Shown here piece by piece: positions 1 through 12,323 of a DNA stretch of 64,000 nucleotides. The stretch lies in assembly GCF_008728195.1 (NCBI RefSeq), contig NZ_CP031598.1, positions 4,774,001 through 4,838,000 on the forward strand, given 5' to 3'. A program made the translations under genes and the position numbers. The notes beneath the pieces were generated by a model. The model was not told where the DNA came from, ran no database searches, and saw only the letters and a program-made list of their open reading frames with translations. Within the stretch, counting starts at the first letter, position 1. Every line of letters starts with the position of its first letter. The DNA is from Roseovarius indicus. Lineage in GTDB: Bacteria > Pseudomonadota > Alphaproteobacteria > Rhodobacterales > Rhodobacteraceae.

Positions 1-794
1 CCGCGGTACTTGTCGTTCTCGCTCCCCTTCCGGAAGACCAGCCCGAACATCGCCCGCGTCAGCCACCCCGGCATCACCGGGTTGCCCGACGCGGCGGTGA
101 ACAGCCCGTCGCCCCGCGCCAGCGCCTCATCGGGCGAAAACCGGATCCACTCCTTCAGCTCCTCGACAAAGGCCGGGTCATCCATCTGGGCGGAATTTCC
201 CTCCACGACCGCTTCGAGGATCGTCTCGAGATCCACCACGTCGGTGAAGATCAGAAGCTCGACGCCCTCTTCCCGCGCGGCCTCCTGCAAACGGCGGATA
301 TCCTCCGCCGACACCGGCGCCCCGTCATAATCCGACCGCGTCGACTGCCGATAGGGGATCGCCTCGTAAAGCGGGCTCTCCGCCGCCGCCCCCTGCTCCA
401 GCGCAATCCCGACCCCGTCCTTCCCGGCGGCGCTCACCGCGGCCCTCCGCCCCGACGCCCCGGCAGCAATCACCAGGTTCTCCGCCGCACAGCCAAGGCT
501 CACGTAAAGATGGTGATCATCCGGGTCGACAACCTCCGTCCGCCGGTCGAAATCCGGCAGGATATCCACCGCCCCCTCGCTCACCCGAAACCGCCAGGGC
601 TGCGTGTTATGCCCGTTCGCCGCCAGCGACGCCATCCTGACCAGCTCGCCAAGCTCCGGCTCGGCCGCCAGCAACTGCCGCTGCCGCGCCGCCTCCTCGG
701 CATAGGCCCCCATCCTCGGCCACGTCCCATAGCCCACCGCGGCCAGCGCGGTGACAGACAGACCAGATACCAACAGGGCACGACGGGACAGCAT
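1..794 (-). CDS. Acg-family nitroreductase-like FMN oxidoreductase (3' end cut by window edge)
   Basis: I translated this by hand from the ATG at 794; it stays open to base 1, so the C-terminus lies outside. The protein starts MLSRRALLVSG, a Tat-like or membrane-anchor leader with paired arginines and a hydrophobic stretch. At about residues 54-68 it has ASLAANGHNTQPWRF, the nitroreductase-fold FMN-binding signature (N-x-QPWRF) of the Acg family. Members bind or sequester FMN, and many lack clear nitroreductase activity. No neighbour shares its strand closely. The family call is firm; substrate and localisation are inference. Confidence 0.75.
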   Translation of the reverse strand, partial: MLSRRALLVSGLSVTALAAVGYGTWPRMGAYAEEAARQRQLLAAEPELGELVRMASLAANGHNTQPWRFRVSEGAVDILPDFDRRTEVVDPDDHHLYVSLGCAAENLVIAAGASGRRAAVSAAGKDGVGIALEQGAAAESPLYEAIPYRQSTRSDYDGAPVSAEDIRRLQEAAREEGVELLIFTDVVDLETILEAVVEGNSAQMDDPAFVEELKEWIRFSPDEALARGDGLFTAASGNPVMPGWLTRAMFGLVFRKGSENDKYR

Positions 795-927
795 GGCGCA
801 TCCTTTCCTTGTCCTTCCCACTCCCCGGGAAAAACCTACACCAGCACCGCATTTTCCGAATTGATCCGCGTCAAGGGAAAGGCCCGCCTACCCCGGCAGG
901 GTCAAGACCCGCGGGCAGGCCCGCCGC

Positions 928-1239
928 TCACCCGTAGCGCTTCCACGTCTCCATCTCGACGGCCTTGCGCATTTCCAGCTCCGAAATCTCCGCCTGGATC
1001 TTCCGCTTCGCCTCGGGGTCCGTCGCCCCGGCAAGCCTTTGCTTCGCCGCCTCGATCTTCCGCTGCATCTCTCCCAGCGGCGTCATCGTCCCGCTCTCGG
1101 CATAGACATGCGCGAACGGGTCGCTTGTCAGGCTGCTCTCGGCAATCGGCTTCCCGGCCCCCGGCAGGTTGTCGAGGTCGCCATTCTCCTGCGCCTGCCT
1201 GAAGGCATTCTCGATCAGTGAACTGAACATCTCGTCCAA
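928..1239 (-). CDS. DUF1992 (DnaJ-homologue subfamily C member 28-like) protein
   Basis: A 103-aa cytosolic protein. The N-terminal half carries IENAFRQAQENGDLDNLPGAGKP, close to the DUF1992 hallmark (helix, then F/L-DNLPG-x-GKP). A charged helical tail with predicted coiled-coil character follows. The domain occurs alone in bacteria and fused to J-domains in eukaryotes, and its function is not established. MDEMFSS or the next Met (MFSSLIEN) could be the start. It sits between unrelated genes and appears monocistronic. Confidence 0.85.
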   Translation of the reverse strand: MDEMFSSLIENAFRQAQENGDLDNLPGAGKPIAESSLTSDPFAHVYAESGTMTPLGEMQRKIEAAKQRLAGATDPEAKRKIQAEISELEMRKAVEMETWKRYG

Positions 1240-1315
1240 CCTTCCGTTCTGCCGGGTTCCGCCAAAAGATGGGGTGCCCGCCCGCCCCGCTCAAGCCCCT
1301 GCGGCAATCCCCCGC

Positions 1316-2242
1316 CTAGCCGCGCGGACCCAGCCGGAAATCCACCCAGACCGGGTAATGATCCGACGGCCATACCCCCCCGATCTTCGCCGTCGCCATC
1401 CCCGCCCGGCCCACGGGCACGGCGCCCTCGTCATGCAGCAGGTGATCGATCGCCCCGAACAAATGCATCCCGGTGTTGAAATGAAACGTCGCCCCCCTCT
1501 GCGCCGCCCGCGCAAATCCCCCCTCGTAGAAGATCCGCAACGCCCGCGAATTCCGTCGCGCGTTGAAATCTCCCGCCACCAGCACCCGATCCCCCCGCGC
1601 CTGCGCCGCCTCCGCCAGCTCCACCACCCGCCGCGCCGACCGCAGCCGCTGCGTCGTGTCGATGAAATGCAGATGCACGTTGAACACGCTCACCACCTCG
1701 CCGCTCTCCCGGTGCTCCAGCCGCGCCCATGTCACGGCATCCGGATACCCGGCAATCGCCCGGATCGACCGGAAATTCGCATCCGGCCGGGTGAAGAAGA
1801 CAAACCCGTCATCCAGCAGCCGGAACGCCCCCGGCCGATAGAAAATCGGCTGCCCCACCGACACGCCCCGCCCGAACCCCGACGCGGCCGAGCGATACTC
1901 CGGCAAGGCATCCAGCAGCCATCGCTCCCACACATCCGCACCACCGCCCTGCCCGCGCGTCTCCAGCTCCTGGAAGGCCACGATATCCGCCCCCATCCGC
2001 CTGACCTGCGCCACCACCGGCCCGCGCCGCGCCTGCCAGGCCGGCAGACCCCACTCATCCTCCGCCCCGGCGGCAAGGTCGAGGTAATGTACGTTATAGG
2101 TCGCCATCCGGAAATCCGCCGTCGCGGCCTGCCCGCGGCTATGGGTCTCCGGCGGCGGCTCGGCACAGCCCGCCAGCCACGTCGCGACAAGCGCAAGAAC
2201 CCACCGTCCGGGCCAAGCCCGGCCACTCTCTGCCAATCCCAT
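1316..2242 (-). CDS. Endonuclease/exonuclease/phosphatase-family lipoprotein
   Basis: A 308-aa protein. The N-terminus has a hydrophobic stretch ending in a lipobox (WLAGC), so it is probably a lipid-anchored envelope protein. The mature part shows the EEP fold: MATYNVHYLD, an acidic residue in FQELE, FNVHLHF, AGDFNARR (catalytic Asp/Asn) and WPSDHYPVWV (terminal Asp-His). Family members cleave phosphodiesters in nucleic acids, phospholipids or inositol phosphates, and the substrate here is unknown. The open frame extends far upstream to 3274 antisense to the aminotransferase, but the ATG at 2242 directly precedes the signal peptide and is the sensible start. Confidence 0.85.
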   Translation of the reverse strand: MGLAESGRAWPGRWVLALVATWLAGCAEPPPETHSRGQAATADFRMATYNVHYLDLAAGAEDEWGLPAWQARRGPVVAQVRRMGADIVAFQELETRGQGGGADVWERWLLDALPEYRSAASGFGRGVSVGQPIFYRPGAFRLLDDGFVFFTRPDANFRSIRAIAGYPDAVTWARLEHRESGEVVSVFNVHLHFIDTTQRLRSARRVVELAEAAQARGDRVLVAGDFNARRNSRALRIFYEGGFARAAQRGATFHFNTGMHLFGAIDHLLHDEGAVPVGRAGMATAKIGGVWPSDHYPVWVDFRLGPRG

Positions 2243-2407
2243 GAAACAACCCGTCGCGCGCCCGGCCACGTGCCGGTGCCGCACCCTAGCGCGACACCGC
2301 CACCCTGTCACCCATCGCCGCAGCCCGCATTTCCCGGCCCCCGGCCTCTGGACGCCACCGCGCGCCCGGCCTAACCTGCGCCCGAATTGACGAGGGGAGG
2401 GCGACCC

Positions 2408-3271
2408 ATGCCGACCGGAACGAACATCAAGACCTATTTCAACGGAACCTGGCACGACGCCGACATCGCCGTGATGAACGCGGCCGATCATGGCATGTGG
2501 CTCGGCTCCAACGTGTTCGACGGCGCCCGCCTCGCCCACGGCCTCACCCCCGATCTCGACAAGCACTGCGCCCGCGTCAACGCCTCGGCCGAGGCCCTGA
2601 TGGTCACCCCCACCGTCACGGCCTCCGAAATGGTCGAGATCGTCCACGAGGGGCTGAAAATGTACCCCAAGGATGCGGCCATCTACATCCGCCCGATGTA
2701 CTGGGCCATCGACGGCGGCATGTCCGCCATCGTCCCGAAAGACGACAGCCGCACCGGCTTCGCCATCTCGCTCGAGGAAATCCCCATGGCCGCCCCCGAC
2801 GCCTCCGCCACCCTCACCCGCACCCGCTTCCGCCGCCCGGTGCTGGAAGACGCCGTGGTGAACGCCAAGGCCGCCTGCCTCTACCCCAACAACGCCCGCA
2901 TGCTGGCCGAGGCCCGCGACAAGGGCTTCACCAACGCGCTCGTCGCCGACGCCCTCGGCAACGTCGCCGAGGCCGCCACCGCCAATGTCTTCGCCGTCAA
3001 GGATGGCGAGGTCTTCACCCCCGTCCCCAACGGCACGTTCCTCTCCGGCATCACCCGTGCGCGGCACATCACCAACCTCCGTGCCGATGGCGTCACCGTC
3101 CACGAAACCGTCATGTCCTTCGAAGACTTCCACGATGCCGACGAGATCTTCCTCTCCGGCAACATGATGAAGGTCACCCCCATCACGGCCTTCGACGACA
3201 CCAGCTACCAGGTCGGCCCGGTCACGCGCCGCGTCCGCGACATGTACTGGGACTGGGCCGCCTCGGCCTGA
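2408..3271 (+). CDS. Class IV (branched-chain-type) aminotransferase
   Basis: A 287-aa PLP enzyme. The start ATG at 2408 follows GAGGGGAGG, better than the in-frame codon at 2387. Fold type IV features are visible: the probable PLP lysine is K154 in VNAKAACLYPNN, followed by ADALGNVAEAATANVFAVKDG and the phosphate-cup segment FLSGITR. This matches IlvE/BCAT-like enzymes, which interconvert branched-chain amino acids and 2-oxo acids, although paralogues use other donors. It ends 5 nt before the next gene, so the two are almost certainly cotranscribed. That link suggests amine catabolism rather than housekeeping valine/leucine synthesis; this is inference. Confidence 0.85.
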   Translation: MPTGTNIKTYFNGTWHDADIAVMNAADHGMWLGSNVFDGARLAHGLTPDLDKHCARVNASAEALMVTPTVTASEMVEIVHEGLKMYPKDAAIYIRPMYWAIDGGMSAIVPKDDSRTGFAISLEEIPMAAPDASATLTRTRFRRPVLEDAVVNAKAACLYPNNARMLAEARDKGFTNALVADALGNVAEAATANVFAVKDGEVFTPVPNGTFLSGITRARHITNLRADGVTVHETVMSFEDFHDADEIFLSGNMMKVTPITAFDDTSYQVGPVTRRVRDMYWDWAASA

Positions 3272-3276
3272 CATCC

Positions 3277-5310
3277 ATGAGCACCGATCCCCTCCTCCAG
3301 CCCTACACGCTCAAACACCTGACGCTGAAGAACCGGTTGATGGTCTCCAGCCACGAGCCCGCCTATACCGAGGACGGGATGCCCAAGGACCGCTACCGCG
3401 CCTACCACGTGGAACGGGCGAAAGGCGGGCTGGCCCTCACCATGACGGCCGGCTCGGCGGTGGTCTCCCCCGACAGCCCCCCGGCCTTCGGCAACATCCT
3501 CGCCTATGACGACGCGGTCGTCGGCTGGATGCGGAAACTCACCGACGAATGTCACGACCACGGCTGCGCGGTGATGATCCAGCTCACCCATCTCGGCCGC
3601 CGCGCCCGGTGGGACACCGGCGACTGGCTTCCCACAATCGGCGCCGGCCCCTCCCGCGAACCGGCCCACCGCGCCTTTCCCAAGGTGGCCGAAGACTGGG
3701 ATATCGCCCGCATCGTAGACGACTACGCCGACGCCACCGAACGGATGAAGGCCGCCGGGCTGGATGGCGTCGAATACGAATGCTACGGCCACCTGCCCGA
3801 CCAGTTCCTCAGCCCGCTGACCAACGCCCTCTCCGGCCCCTATGGCGGCGAGTTCGACAACCGCCTGCGCTTCGCCACCGAAATGCTCACCGCCTGCCGC
3901 AAGCGCGTGGGCGACGATTTCATCCTCGGCATCCGCTACGTCGCCGACGAAAGCGAACCCGGCGGCATCCCGGTCGAGGAAGGCGTCACCTTCGCCCGCC
4001 GCCTAAAGGACGCGGGCCTCATCGACTTCATCAACATCATCAAGGGCCGCATCCACACCGACGCGGCCTTGGCCGACGTCATCCCCGTGCAGGGCATGCG
4101 CTCCGCCCCGCATCTCGATTTCGCCGGCCGCATCCGGCACGACGTGGGCCTGCCCGCCTTCCACGCCGCCAAGATCGCCGATGTCGCCACCGCCCGCCAC
4201 GCCGTCGCCACCGGCCAGCTCGACATGGTCGGCATGACCCGCGCCCACATGGCCGACCCGCATATCGTCCGCAAGATCACCGAGAACCGCGAAGACGACA
4301 TCCGCCCCTGCGTCGGCGCCACCTACTGCCTCGGCCGCGCCTATTACGGCGAGGCGGCGCTCTGCGTCCACAACCCGTCCACGGGCCGCGAAACCTTCCT
4401 CCCGCACGAGATCGCCAAGACCGACACGCCCAAGACCATCGCCATCGTCGGCGCCGGCCCCGGCGGGCTGGAAGCCGCCCGCGTCGCCGCCGAACGCGGC
4501 CACCGCGTCACCGTCTTCGAGGCCGCCGATCAGCCCGGCGGACAGGTCCGCCTCACCGCCCAGACCAAAAGCCGCGCCGACATGATCGGCCTGATCGACT
4601 GGCGCGTCGCCCAGTGCGAGAAACTGGGCGTCACCTTCCGCTACAACACCTATGCCGAGGCTGACGACATCCTCGCCCTCTCTCCCGATATCGTCGTCCT
4701 CGCCACCGGCGGCCTCGCCAACACCGATATCGTCAAGCACGGCCAGGATCTCGCGGTCACCACATGGGATATCCTCTCGGGCGACGCCAAACCGGGCGAG
4801 ACCGTCCTGATCTACGACGAGGTCGGCGACTACGCCGCGCTGCAAGCCGCCGAAAAACTCGCCGATGCCGGTGCGACAGTCGAGGTCGTCAGCCCCTACC
4901 AGGGCGCCTCTGTCGACGTCTCCGGCATCACCTTCGTCCCGTTCATCCGCAAGCTGCAGCACAAGGACGTGACCTTCACCGTCACCTGGCGCCTTACCGG
5001 TATCGACCGCGACGGCAACCGCCTGAAGGCCACGCTCGGCTCCGACTATTCCGACGCGACGCGTGAACGCTCCGTCGATCAGGTCGTCGTCAACCATGGC
5101 ATCACGCCCATGGACGAGCTCTATTTCGAACTGAAGCCGCTCTCCGAAAACTTCGGCGCCGTCGATTACGACGCACTCGTCGCGGGCAAACCCCAAACCC
5201 TCACCGGCGGGCCTTCAGGCTTCCAGCTCTTCCGCATCGGCGACGCCGTCGCCTCCCGCAACACCCACGCGGCAATCTACGACGCCCTCCGACTGATGAA
5301 GGACGCCTGA
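3277..5310 (+). CDS. NADH:flavin oxidoreductase, dimethylglycine/N-methylproline demethylase-like (DgcA/TMADH family)
   Basis: A 677-aa enzyme with an N-terminal Old-Yellow-Enzyme TIM barrel (about 1-340), an Fe-S linker and a C-terminal FAD/NAD(P) module (IVGAGPGGLEAARVAAERGH from about residue 389). Relatives oxidatively remove N-methyl groups from betaine-derived amines or reduce dienoyl-CoA. The Fe-S cysteines are C345, C351 and C363, but the position expected to hold the second Cys of CxxCxxCx11C is Ala348. The open frame runs upstream to 2497 only as an overlap artefact; the ATG at 3277, 5 nt after the aminotransferase stop, begins the barrel. The substrate is unknown; an N-methylated amine is my best guess. 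Confidence 0.8.
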   Translation: MSTDPLLQPYTLKHLTLKNRLMVSSHEPAYTEDGMPKDRYRAYHVERAKGGLALTMTAGSAVVSPDSPPAFGNILAYDDAVVGWMRKLTDECHDHGCAVMIQLTHLGRRARWDTGDWLPTIGAGPSREPAHRAFPKVAEDWDIARIVDDYADATERMKAAGLDGVEYECYGHLPDQFLSPLTNALSGPYGGEFDNRLRFATEMLTACRKRVGDDFILGIRYVADESEPGGIPVEEGVTFARRLKDAGLIDFINIIKGRIHTDAALADVIPVQGMRSAPHLDFAGRIRHDVGLPAFHAAKIADVATARHAVATGQLDMVGMTRAHMADPHIVRKITENREDDIRPCVGATYCLGRAYYGEAALCVHNPSTGRETFLPHEIAKTDTPKTIAIVGAGPGGLEAARVAAERGHRVTVFEAADQPGGQVRLTAQTKSRADMIGLIDWRVAQCEKLGVTFRYNTYAEADDILALSPDIVVLATGGLANTDIVKHGQDLAVTTWDILSGDAKPGETVLIYDEVGDYAALQAAEKLADAGATVEVVSPYQGASVDVSGITFVPFIRKLQHKDVTFTVTWRLTGIDRDGNRLKATLGSDYSDATRERSVDQVVVNHGITPMDELYFELKPLSENFGAVDYDALVAGKPQTLTGGPSGFQLFRIGDAVASRNTHAAIYDALRLMKDA

Positions 5311-5359
5311 TCCCCCGCGAGGCAGCCCGCAAGGGCTGACGAGCACCGCCGCCCGTTAA

Positions 5360-7537
<2,178 letters not shown>

Positions 7538-7544
7538 TCCGGCG

Positions 7545-7988
7545 TTATTCCACCGTGATGGTGATCTGCTCCGAGGTCACTGGCGGATCATGCGGCACGT
7601 GGTTCTGGTCTCCCAGCACCAGTTGCAGCGTGTGCTCACCCGGCTCGAGCTCGAGCGACACCTCGGTCTGACCGCCGCCGAAATGGCGGTGGTTGTCATC
7701 CGAGAAAAGCCCGCTCTCCGACATCTCCTCGTCCTCCGGCCCCTCGCCGAAGGGCGGCCGGTCGACAAGTACGTGGTGGTGACCGGTATTCTCCTTCTCG
7801 GTTCCGGCCGGCGCCACCCCCATGCCGCTCAACCCGAAGATCACCGTGACCGGTGAGGTCACCGTCGCCCCGTCCTCGATATTCACGAAGTAAACCGCGG
7901 CGCCCTCCGGTGCCGGCGTGTCCCCCGCAAGGGCCGGGCCCGCCGCCAAACCGATAGTCATCGCAACGCTCAAGAGCAGAGTTCTCAT
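7545..7988 (-). CDS. DUF4399 periplasmic protein
   Basis: A 147-aa protein from the ATG at 7988, which begins a clean signal peptide (MRTLLLSVAMTIGLAAGPALA). The mature part has the DUF4399 pattern: VYFVNIEDGATVTSPVTVIFGLSGMGVAPAG, then GHHHVLVDRP, a DDNHRHFGGGQ segment and a terminal beta-strand domain. The clustered histidines could bind metal, but no function is established. It converges on fadH with a 7-nt gap and is divergent from the LysR gene at 8184. Confidence 0.85.
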   Translation of the reverse strand: MRTLLLSVAMTIGLAAGPALAGDTPAPEGAAVYFVNIEDGATVTSPVTVIFGLSGMGVAPAGTEKENTGHHHVLVDRPPFGEGPEDEEMSESGLFSDDNHRHFGGGQTEVSLELEPGEHTLQLVLGDQNHVPHDPPVTSEQITITVE

Positions 7989-8049
7989 CGTTTCCTCCAT
8001 AATTGCCCCGACGTCATCATAGCGCGACCGCGATTCATTTCCACAGATA

Positions 8050-8065
8050 GGAAACGGCTGTTTCC
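8050..8065. promoter_or_regulatory. Inverted repeat in the DUF4399/LysR divergent promoter region
   Basis: GGAAAC-ggct-GTTTCC is a perfect 6-bp inverted repeat followed by a further TTTCC. It lies between divergent genes and may be an operator, possibly for the adjacent LysR protein, although it does not match the LysR T-N11-A core. Low certainty. Confidence 0.35.
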
Positions 8066-8183
8066 CTGTTTCCCTGTCACGAACGATGCAAAGGAAAACC
8101 TAGATATTGTCGGCCACGCGCCGCAGTTGTGCCCGATTTTGAAAAGATAAGGCTTCAAGGAAAAACGCATAGAGGTACCGAGT

Positions 8184-9089
8184 ATGGATCGCCTTACCGA
8201 AATGGAGGCTTTCGCGACCGTGGTGGACCAAGGGGGGTTCACCGACGCAGCGCGCAAGATGGGGATTTCGAAATCCGCCGTATCGAAACATGTCTCGTCG
8301 CTCGAGGCACGGCTGGGCGCCCGCCTTCTGAACCGGACAACCCGCCGCGTCAGCCCGACCGAGATCGGTCTCGCCTATTACGACCGCGCCCTGCGCGTGC
8401 TGAACGACGCCGGAGAGGCCGACGCCCTGGTCAGCTCGATGCAATCCGACCCGTCGGGCCTGCTGCGCATCTCGGTCGCCACCGATTTCGGGGTCAATCA
8501 TCTGAGCCCGGTGCTCGGCCAGTTCCTCGAGGAATTCCCCGATATCACCGTCAACATGGTGCTGAACAACCGTTACGTCGAGCTGATCTCCGAGGGCTTC
8601 GACATGGCCATCCGCATCGGCGAGCTGGAAGACAGCACGCTGCGGGCGCGCAAGCTGACGGAAACCACCAAGCGCATGATCGCCAGCCCCGGCTATCTCG
8701 ACAAGTACGGCCGACCCACCAAGATCGACGACCTGAACGAGCACAAGCTGCTGCACTATTCCAGCCAGGCCAACGGCTCTGTCTGGAAGCTGACCGCACC
8801 GTCGGGCGAAAAGCGCCAGGTGCGCACCGCCGGCGGGCTGTCGGTCAATGACGGCCAGTCGCTTCTGAACGCCGCGATCTCGGGCCTCGGCATCGCCTAC
8901 CTGCCCAGCTTCCTCTACGCCAACGCCATGAAGGCCGGCCAGGTGGTCGACGTGATCCCCGACCTGCCCTACGAAACCCAAGGCATCTACGCGGTCTATC
9001 CGCCGGGCCGGTTCACCCAGCCCAAGGTGCGCGCCTTCATCGACTTCCTGGTCAACGCCTTTGCCGACAAGGGCCCGACCGACTGGTAA
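8184..9089 (+). CDS. LysR-family transcriptional regulator
   Basis: A 301-aa protein. The N-terminal winged helix-turn-helix is typical (MDRLTEMEAFATVVDQGGFTDAARKMGISKSAVSKHVSSLEARLGARLL), and an inducer-binding domain runs from about residue 90 to 295. It resembles the CrgA/DsdC-like group that ends with a PPGR-F segment. It is divergent from the DUF4399 gene and 194 bp upstream of the FMN reductase, with a terminator between. The regulated gene could be either neighbour, and the effector is unknown. Confidence 0.92.
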   Translation: MDRLTEMEAFATVVDQGGFTDAARKMGISKSAVSKHVSSLEARLGARLLNRTTRRVSPTEIGLAYYDRALRVLNDAGEADALVSSMQSDPSGLLRISVATDFGVNHLSPVLGQFLEEFPDITVNMVLNNRYVELISEGFDMAIRIGELEDSTLRARKLTETTKRMIASPGYLDKYGRPTKIDDLNEHKLLHYSSQANGSVWKLTAPSGEKRQVRTAGGLSVNDGQSLLNAAISGLGIAYLPSFLYANAMKAGQVVDVIPDLPYETQGIYAVYPPGRFTQPKVRAFIDFLVNAFADKGPTDW

Positions 9090-9125
9090 GCCGCGTCCAA
9101 GTTTCCAACCTGACAAACTTTTCCG

Positions 9126-9160
9126 CCCCCGGTGCAGCCTGCATCCGGGGGTCCTTTTAT
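9126..9160 (+). terminator. Rho-independent terminator after LysR gene
   Basis: The arm CCCCCGG-TGCA pairs with TGCA-t-CCGGGGG across a short loop, followed by TCCTTTTAT. Stem strength and the T-rich tail fit termination of plus-strand transcription. Confidence 0.75.
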
Positions 9161-9282
9161 CGTGGCCGCCACCATCCTTGCCGCGCCCTCACACACAGGC
9201 TGTGCACCGCCGCCGGTTGCCTTTGCGGCACCTCGTGACAGATAAGCGAGGAACGGGACATTGACCAAGGGGAACAACACGC

Positions 9283-9818
9283 ATGACCGACCTCAAGCTT
9301 CTCACCATTTCCGGCTCACTCCGGAAAGGCTCCTACAACCGCAAGCTTCTGGCCGAGGCCGTGCGCGCCTTCGGCCAGGCCGAAGTGATCGAGGCCGACC
9401 TGAACCTGCCGCTTTATGACGGCGACCTCGAAGACGCGGAAGGCATTCCCGAAAGCGTTCAGACACTGGTCGATCAGATCAAGGCGGCCGATGCCGTGGT
9501 GATCTCCTCGCCCGAATACAACAAGGGCATCAGCGGCGTCCTGAAGAACGCCCTCGACTGGATCAGCCGCGTGCCGGGCAGCGCCTTCAAGAACAAGCCC
9601 ACGGTGGTGATGTCGGCCAATGCCGGGCGCACCGGCGGCGAGACGGGGCAATACATGGTCATCCACTGCCTCGTGCCGCATCAGGCCGAAATGCTGCCCG
9701 GGCCCACGCTCTGCGTGGCCACCGCCGGCGACGAATTCGACGAGAACGACCGGCTGCTCAACGAACGCTACCTCAAGGTGCTGAACACCCGGATGACCGC
9801 CCTGCGCGACCGGGTCTC

Positions 9819-9822
<4 letters not shown>
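9283..9822 (+). CDS. NADPH-dependent FMN reductase (chromate/quinone reductase-like)
   Basis: A 179-aa flavodoxin-fold enzyme. The FMN phosphate loop is SGSLRKGSYNRKL (about residues 10-22), and the second signature, SSPEYNKGISGVLKNALDW, sits near residues 77-95. These enzymes reduce FMN, quinones, azo dyes or chromate with NAD(P)H. AAGGGGAA precedes the start. Its stop overlaps the stop of the convergent radical SAM gene by four bases (CTAA, 9819-9822). A functional link to the AmmeMemoRadiSam genes is possible from position only. Confidence 0.9.
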
Positions 9823-10886
<1,064 letters not shown>

Positions 10887-10943
10887 GGGGCGTGGTCTTT
10901 CCTTCCTTGGGTTTGGTTCATATGTATGTATCAAAGGGCCAAG

Positions 10944-12323
10944 ATGAACAGGCAGACACAGATATCGACGCGACATTCGGCCGTGGCCGGTCGCTTTTTC
11001 CCGGGCGAGGCGGAAGACCTGGCCCGAACCGTCGCAGACTGCCTGGACAACGGCACAGCCGCTCTGTCCCCGCCCAAGGCCATCATTTCCCCGCACGCGG
11101 GCTACCCCTTCTCCGGCCATCTCGCCGGCATGGCGTGGCGCGCCACCGAAACCGCCCGACCGGCCCGTATCGCCATCCTCTCCCCCTCGCACCAGCACGC
11201 CTTCAACGGCATCGCCCTGCCCTCGCAAGACAGCTACGCTCTGCCCGGCTTCGACCTGCCCATCGACACCGAGGCGCGCGACATGCTGGTCGACCAGACC
11301 CTCGCCCATATCGAAGACGCCGCCCATGACCGCGAGCATGGCGTCGAAACGCAACTGCCCTTCCAGCACCAGATGCACCCCGGCACGCTCGTCGTACCAC
11401 TGGTCATTGGCCGCGCGCCCGATGATCAGGTGGGCAAGGTCATCGACACGCTGGCGGCGATGGGCGACACGCTCTTCGTCCTGTCCAGCGACCTCAGTCA
11501 CTTCCTCACCCTCGACGAAGCGCAAAAACACGACGCCGAAACCGCCAAACTGATCGAGACAGCCAAACCGGAGGGCATCACCGGCGCCCACGCCTGCGGC
11601 GCCGCCGCCATCCGTGGCTTCATGATGTCCGGCTACGGACAGGGCAACCGCATCCAGCGCCTCGGCATGGCCAACAGCGCCGCCGTGACGAAAGACACCT
11701 CCCGCACGGTGGGCTACGGCGCCTGGGCCCTCTTCGACGTCACAGACGAGACATTCCTGCCCGACCACCGCACCGCCCTCCTCAAGGCCGCGCGGCAAAC
11801 GCTCGTCTCGCGCGTCACCAAGGGCAAACCCCCGCAGGTCAATGTCGACAGCTTCGCCCCACCCCTGCGCGGCTACGGCGCCGCCTTTGTCACGCTCCAG
11901 AAAGACGGGCAGCTTCGCGGCTGCATCGGCTCTCTCACCGCGCACCAGCCGCTGATCACCGACGTGGTCGAGAACACCGTGAAATCCGCCTTCGACGACC
12001 CGCGGTTCGACCCTGTCACCGAGGACGAGCTTGACCGGATCACCATAAAGATCGCCGTCCTCTCCCCTTCCGCCCCGATGTCGTTCGGCAGCGAAGCCGC
12101 GCTCCTGGCCCAACTGAAACCCGGCCGCGACGGGCTGATCCTGTCCGACAAGGGGCGCCGCGGCGTCTTCCTTCCCATGGTCTGGGACAGCCTGCCCAAG
12201 CCGCAAGACTTCCTGTCAGCCCTCAAGCAAAAGGCCGGCCTGCCCCGCGATCACTGGAGCGAAACACTCCAGGTCCGCCGCTTCTGCGCCGAAGGCTTTG
12301 CCGAGGGCGACTACCCGTCCTGA
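10944..12323 (+). CDS. AmmeMemoRadiSam proteins B and A fused (Memo-AMMECR1)
   Basis: A 459-aa two-domain protein. Residues 1 to about 270 are the Memo domain, with the three residues matching human MEMO1 metal ligands in context: H51 (SPHAGYPFSG), H83 (SPSHQH) and C218 (HACGAAA). Residues about 275-459 are the AMMECR1 domain with its hallmark LRGCIG at 324-329. Elsewhere these are usually separate genes. The start at 10944 follows AAAGGG; an in-frame ATG at 10926 is an alternative. The fusion, with the radical SAM gene divergent next door, implies the three domains act together. The 3' end overlaps the VOC gene by 13 nt. Confidence 0.93.
   Translation: MNRQTQISTRHSAVAGRFFPGEAEDLARTVADCLDNGTAALSPPKAIISPHAGYPFSGHLAGMAWRATETARPARIAILSPSHQHAFNGIALPSQDSYALPGFDLPIDTEARDMLVDQTLAHIEDAAHDREHGVETQLPFQHQMHPGTLVVPLVIGRAPDDQVGKVIDTLAAMGDTLFVLSSDLSHFLTLDEAQKHDAETAKLIETAKPEGITGAHACGAAAIRGFMMSGYGQGNRIQRLGMANSAAVTKDTSRTVGYGAWALFDVTDETFLPDHRTALLKAARQTLVSRVTKGKPPQVNVDSFAPPLRGYGAAFVTLQKDGQLRGCIGSLTAHQPLITDVVENTVKSAFDDPRFDPVTEDELDRITIKIAVLSPSAPMSFGSEAALLAQLKPGRDGLILSDKGRRGVFLPMVWDSLPKPQDFLSALKQKAGLPRDHWSETLQVRRFCAEGFAEGDYPS

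Noticed and set aside
2243..3274. Upstream part of the 652-aa minus frame over the aminotransferase
   Set aside because: Gly/Val/His-rich antisense shadow of a well-supported gene; the signal peptide at 2242 marks the true start.
2497..3276. N-terminal 260-aa extension of the DgcA-like frame
   Set aside because: It is Arg/Pro/His-rich, overlaps the aminotransferase in another frame and has no domain; the enzyme fold begins at the ATG at 3277.
8050..8065. LysR autoregulatory box
   Set aside because: The dyad lacks the T-N11-A core, so I list it only as an unassigned inverted repeat.
10887..12206. Minus-strand open frame extending from the radical SAM gene across the Memo-AMMECR1 gene
   Set aside because: Antisense to a clear two-domain protein and of shadow-type composition.
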